Source: Oligoflexia bacterium (GTDB lineage: Bacteria > Bdellovibrionota > Bacteriovoracia > Bacteriovoracales > Bacteriovoracaceae). From it: a DNA stretch of 64,000 nucleotides. Both the position numbers and the translations under genes were made by a program. The stretch is from NCBI GenBank assembly GCA_015231955.1, contig JADGAN010000008.1, positions 1 through 64,000 of the forward strand, read 5' to 3'. Below the pieces are notes generated by a model, which did not search any database, was not told the DNA's origin, and saw only the letters and a list, made by a program, of their open reading frames with translations. Below are positions 63,739 through 64,000 of this stretch, piece by piece (the first letter of the stretch is position 1; each line of letters begins with the position of its first letter).

Positions 63739-64000
63739 CTATTTTACACTTGAATGAAACACTGGCATGCAGTAGTTAAATACCTCCACATTACTTGGAG
63801 CGGCCAAGCTTTCTTCCAGTTTTCTACAATCAGGAACTTGATAATAAAATTGTGTGGACATTGCATAGGTAGTCGCAATTTTTTTAAAACATAGTTTTGT
63901 AGCGTATACTAACTCCTCATGTTTTTTCTTTAAATTATCTGAGGCGATTATTAAATTTTGTCTCAGAGTGGTTCCTAATCTTTGATTTTCATTTTTAACA
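63739..64000 (-). CDS. Paralogue of the secreted protein at 62221 (C-terminal part)
   Basis: The 3' end of a minus-strand gene, cut by the window edge; 86 codons are visible, with the stop at 63739-63741. Its last 50 residues match the C-terminal domain of the neighbour at 62221: ATKLCFKKIATTY against SAKKCFAKLASEG, then FYYQVPDCRKLEES against FYEFTECNVMVKDL, and NYCMPV against DYCMPI, with the same Cys spacing. The visible N-terminal part is helical and Lys/Glu-rich (NLKKKHEELVYATK). A 63-bp gap separates the two genes, so they may form one transcript. The rest lies outside the window. Confidence 0.65.
   Translation of the reverse strand, partial: VKNENQRLGTTLRQNLIIASDNLKKKHEELVYATKLCFKKIATTYAMSTQFYYQVPDCRKLEESLAAPSNVEVFNYCMPVFHSSVK

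Noticed and set aside
1-64000. CRISPR arrays, tRNA and rRNA genes
   Set aside because: I saw no spaced direct repeats and no cloverleaf or conserved rRNA stretch on either strand.

Overview
The window looks like chromosome of a Gram-negative, diderm bacterium that is AT-rich by eye (roughly 40% G+C). It has Kdo/LPS and lipoprotein genes (kdsD, lnt), many signal-peptide proteins and lipoproteins, several outer-membrane barrels, PilZ and HD-GYP c-di-GMP proteins, and C5-pathway heme genes. This mix, plus several large secreted proteins I cannot place, fits a Bdellovibrio/Bacteriovorax-like lineage. That assignment is an inference from gene content; no rRNA or tRNA gene is visible to confirm it.

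Layout. 1-530: wreckage of insertion sequences, with a frameshifted IS630 transposase tail and a weaker IS3-like trace. 531-8433: a secreted orphan, an HD-GYP protein with its partner, a PIN-PhoH ATPase, and a tightly overlapping set lipoprotein / outer-membrane protein / triple-GYF-PilZ protein. 8512-11600: an aminotransferase, rsmD, a 106-bp IS66-type MITE with a perfect 8-bp target duplication, and an acidic low-complexity protein. 11905-25983: an envelope block of unrecognised or weakly recognised proteins, including a 1029-aa orphan, an SDR-deacetylase fusion, two barrels and a 1643-aa lipoprotein. 25955-30159: Na/Pi cotransporter, hflX, panC.

30213-35378 is a CoA-supply neighbourhood: panC, a ureohydrolase, coaBC, then on the other strand panB, coaX, a PLP dehydratase and a DUF2227-like membrane protein. 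35577-41125 holds a coiled-coil membrane protein, a HEAT-like protein, a lipoprotein, kdsD, lnt and a MerR regulator. 41259-43099 is infC-rpmI-rplT-ihfA, the E. coli order but without pheST; infC starts at AUU. plsB follows at 43188-45083.

45292-59118 carries tetrapyrrole genes in two pieces: hemA, then (after an opposite-strand block of a single-chain biotin carboxylase, lysine 6-transaminase, cysK and cysE) hemC-hemD fusion, hemB and hemL. Together these cover glutamyl-tRNA to uroporphyrinogen III. The last part (59129-64000) holds a GT-C-like membrane protein, a methyltransferase, a VapBC toxin-antitoxin pair, a strong hairpin, and two tandem related secreted proteins, the complete one with a possible MACPF-like core. 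The second copy runs off the window.
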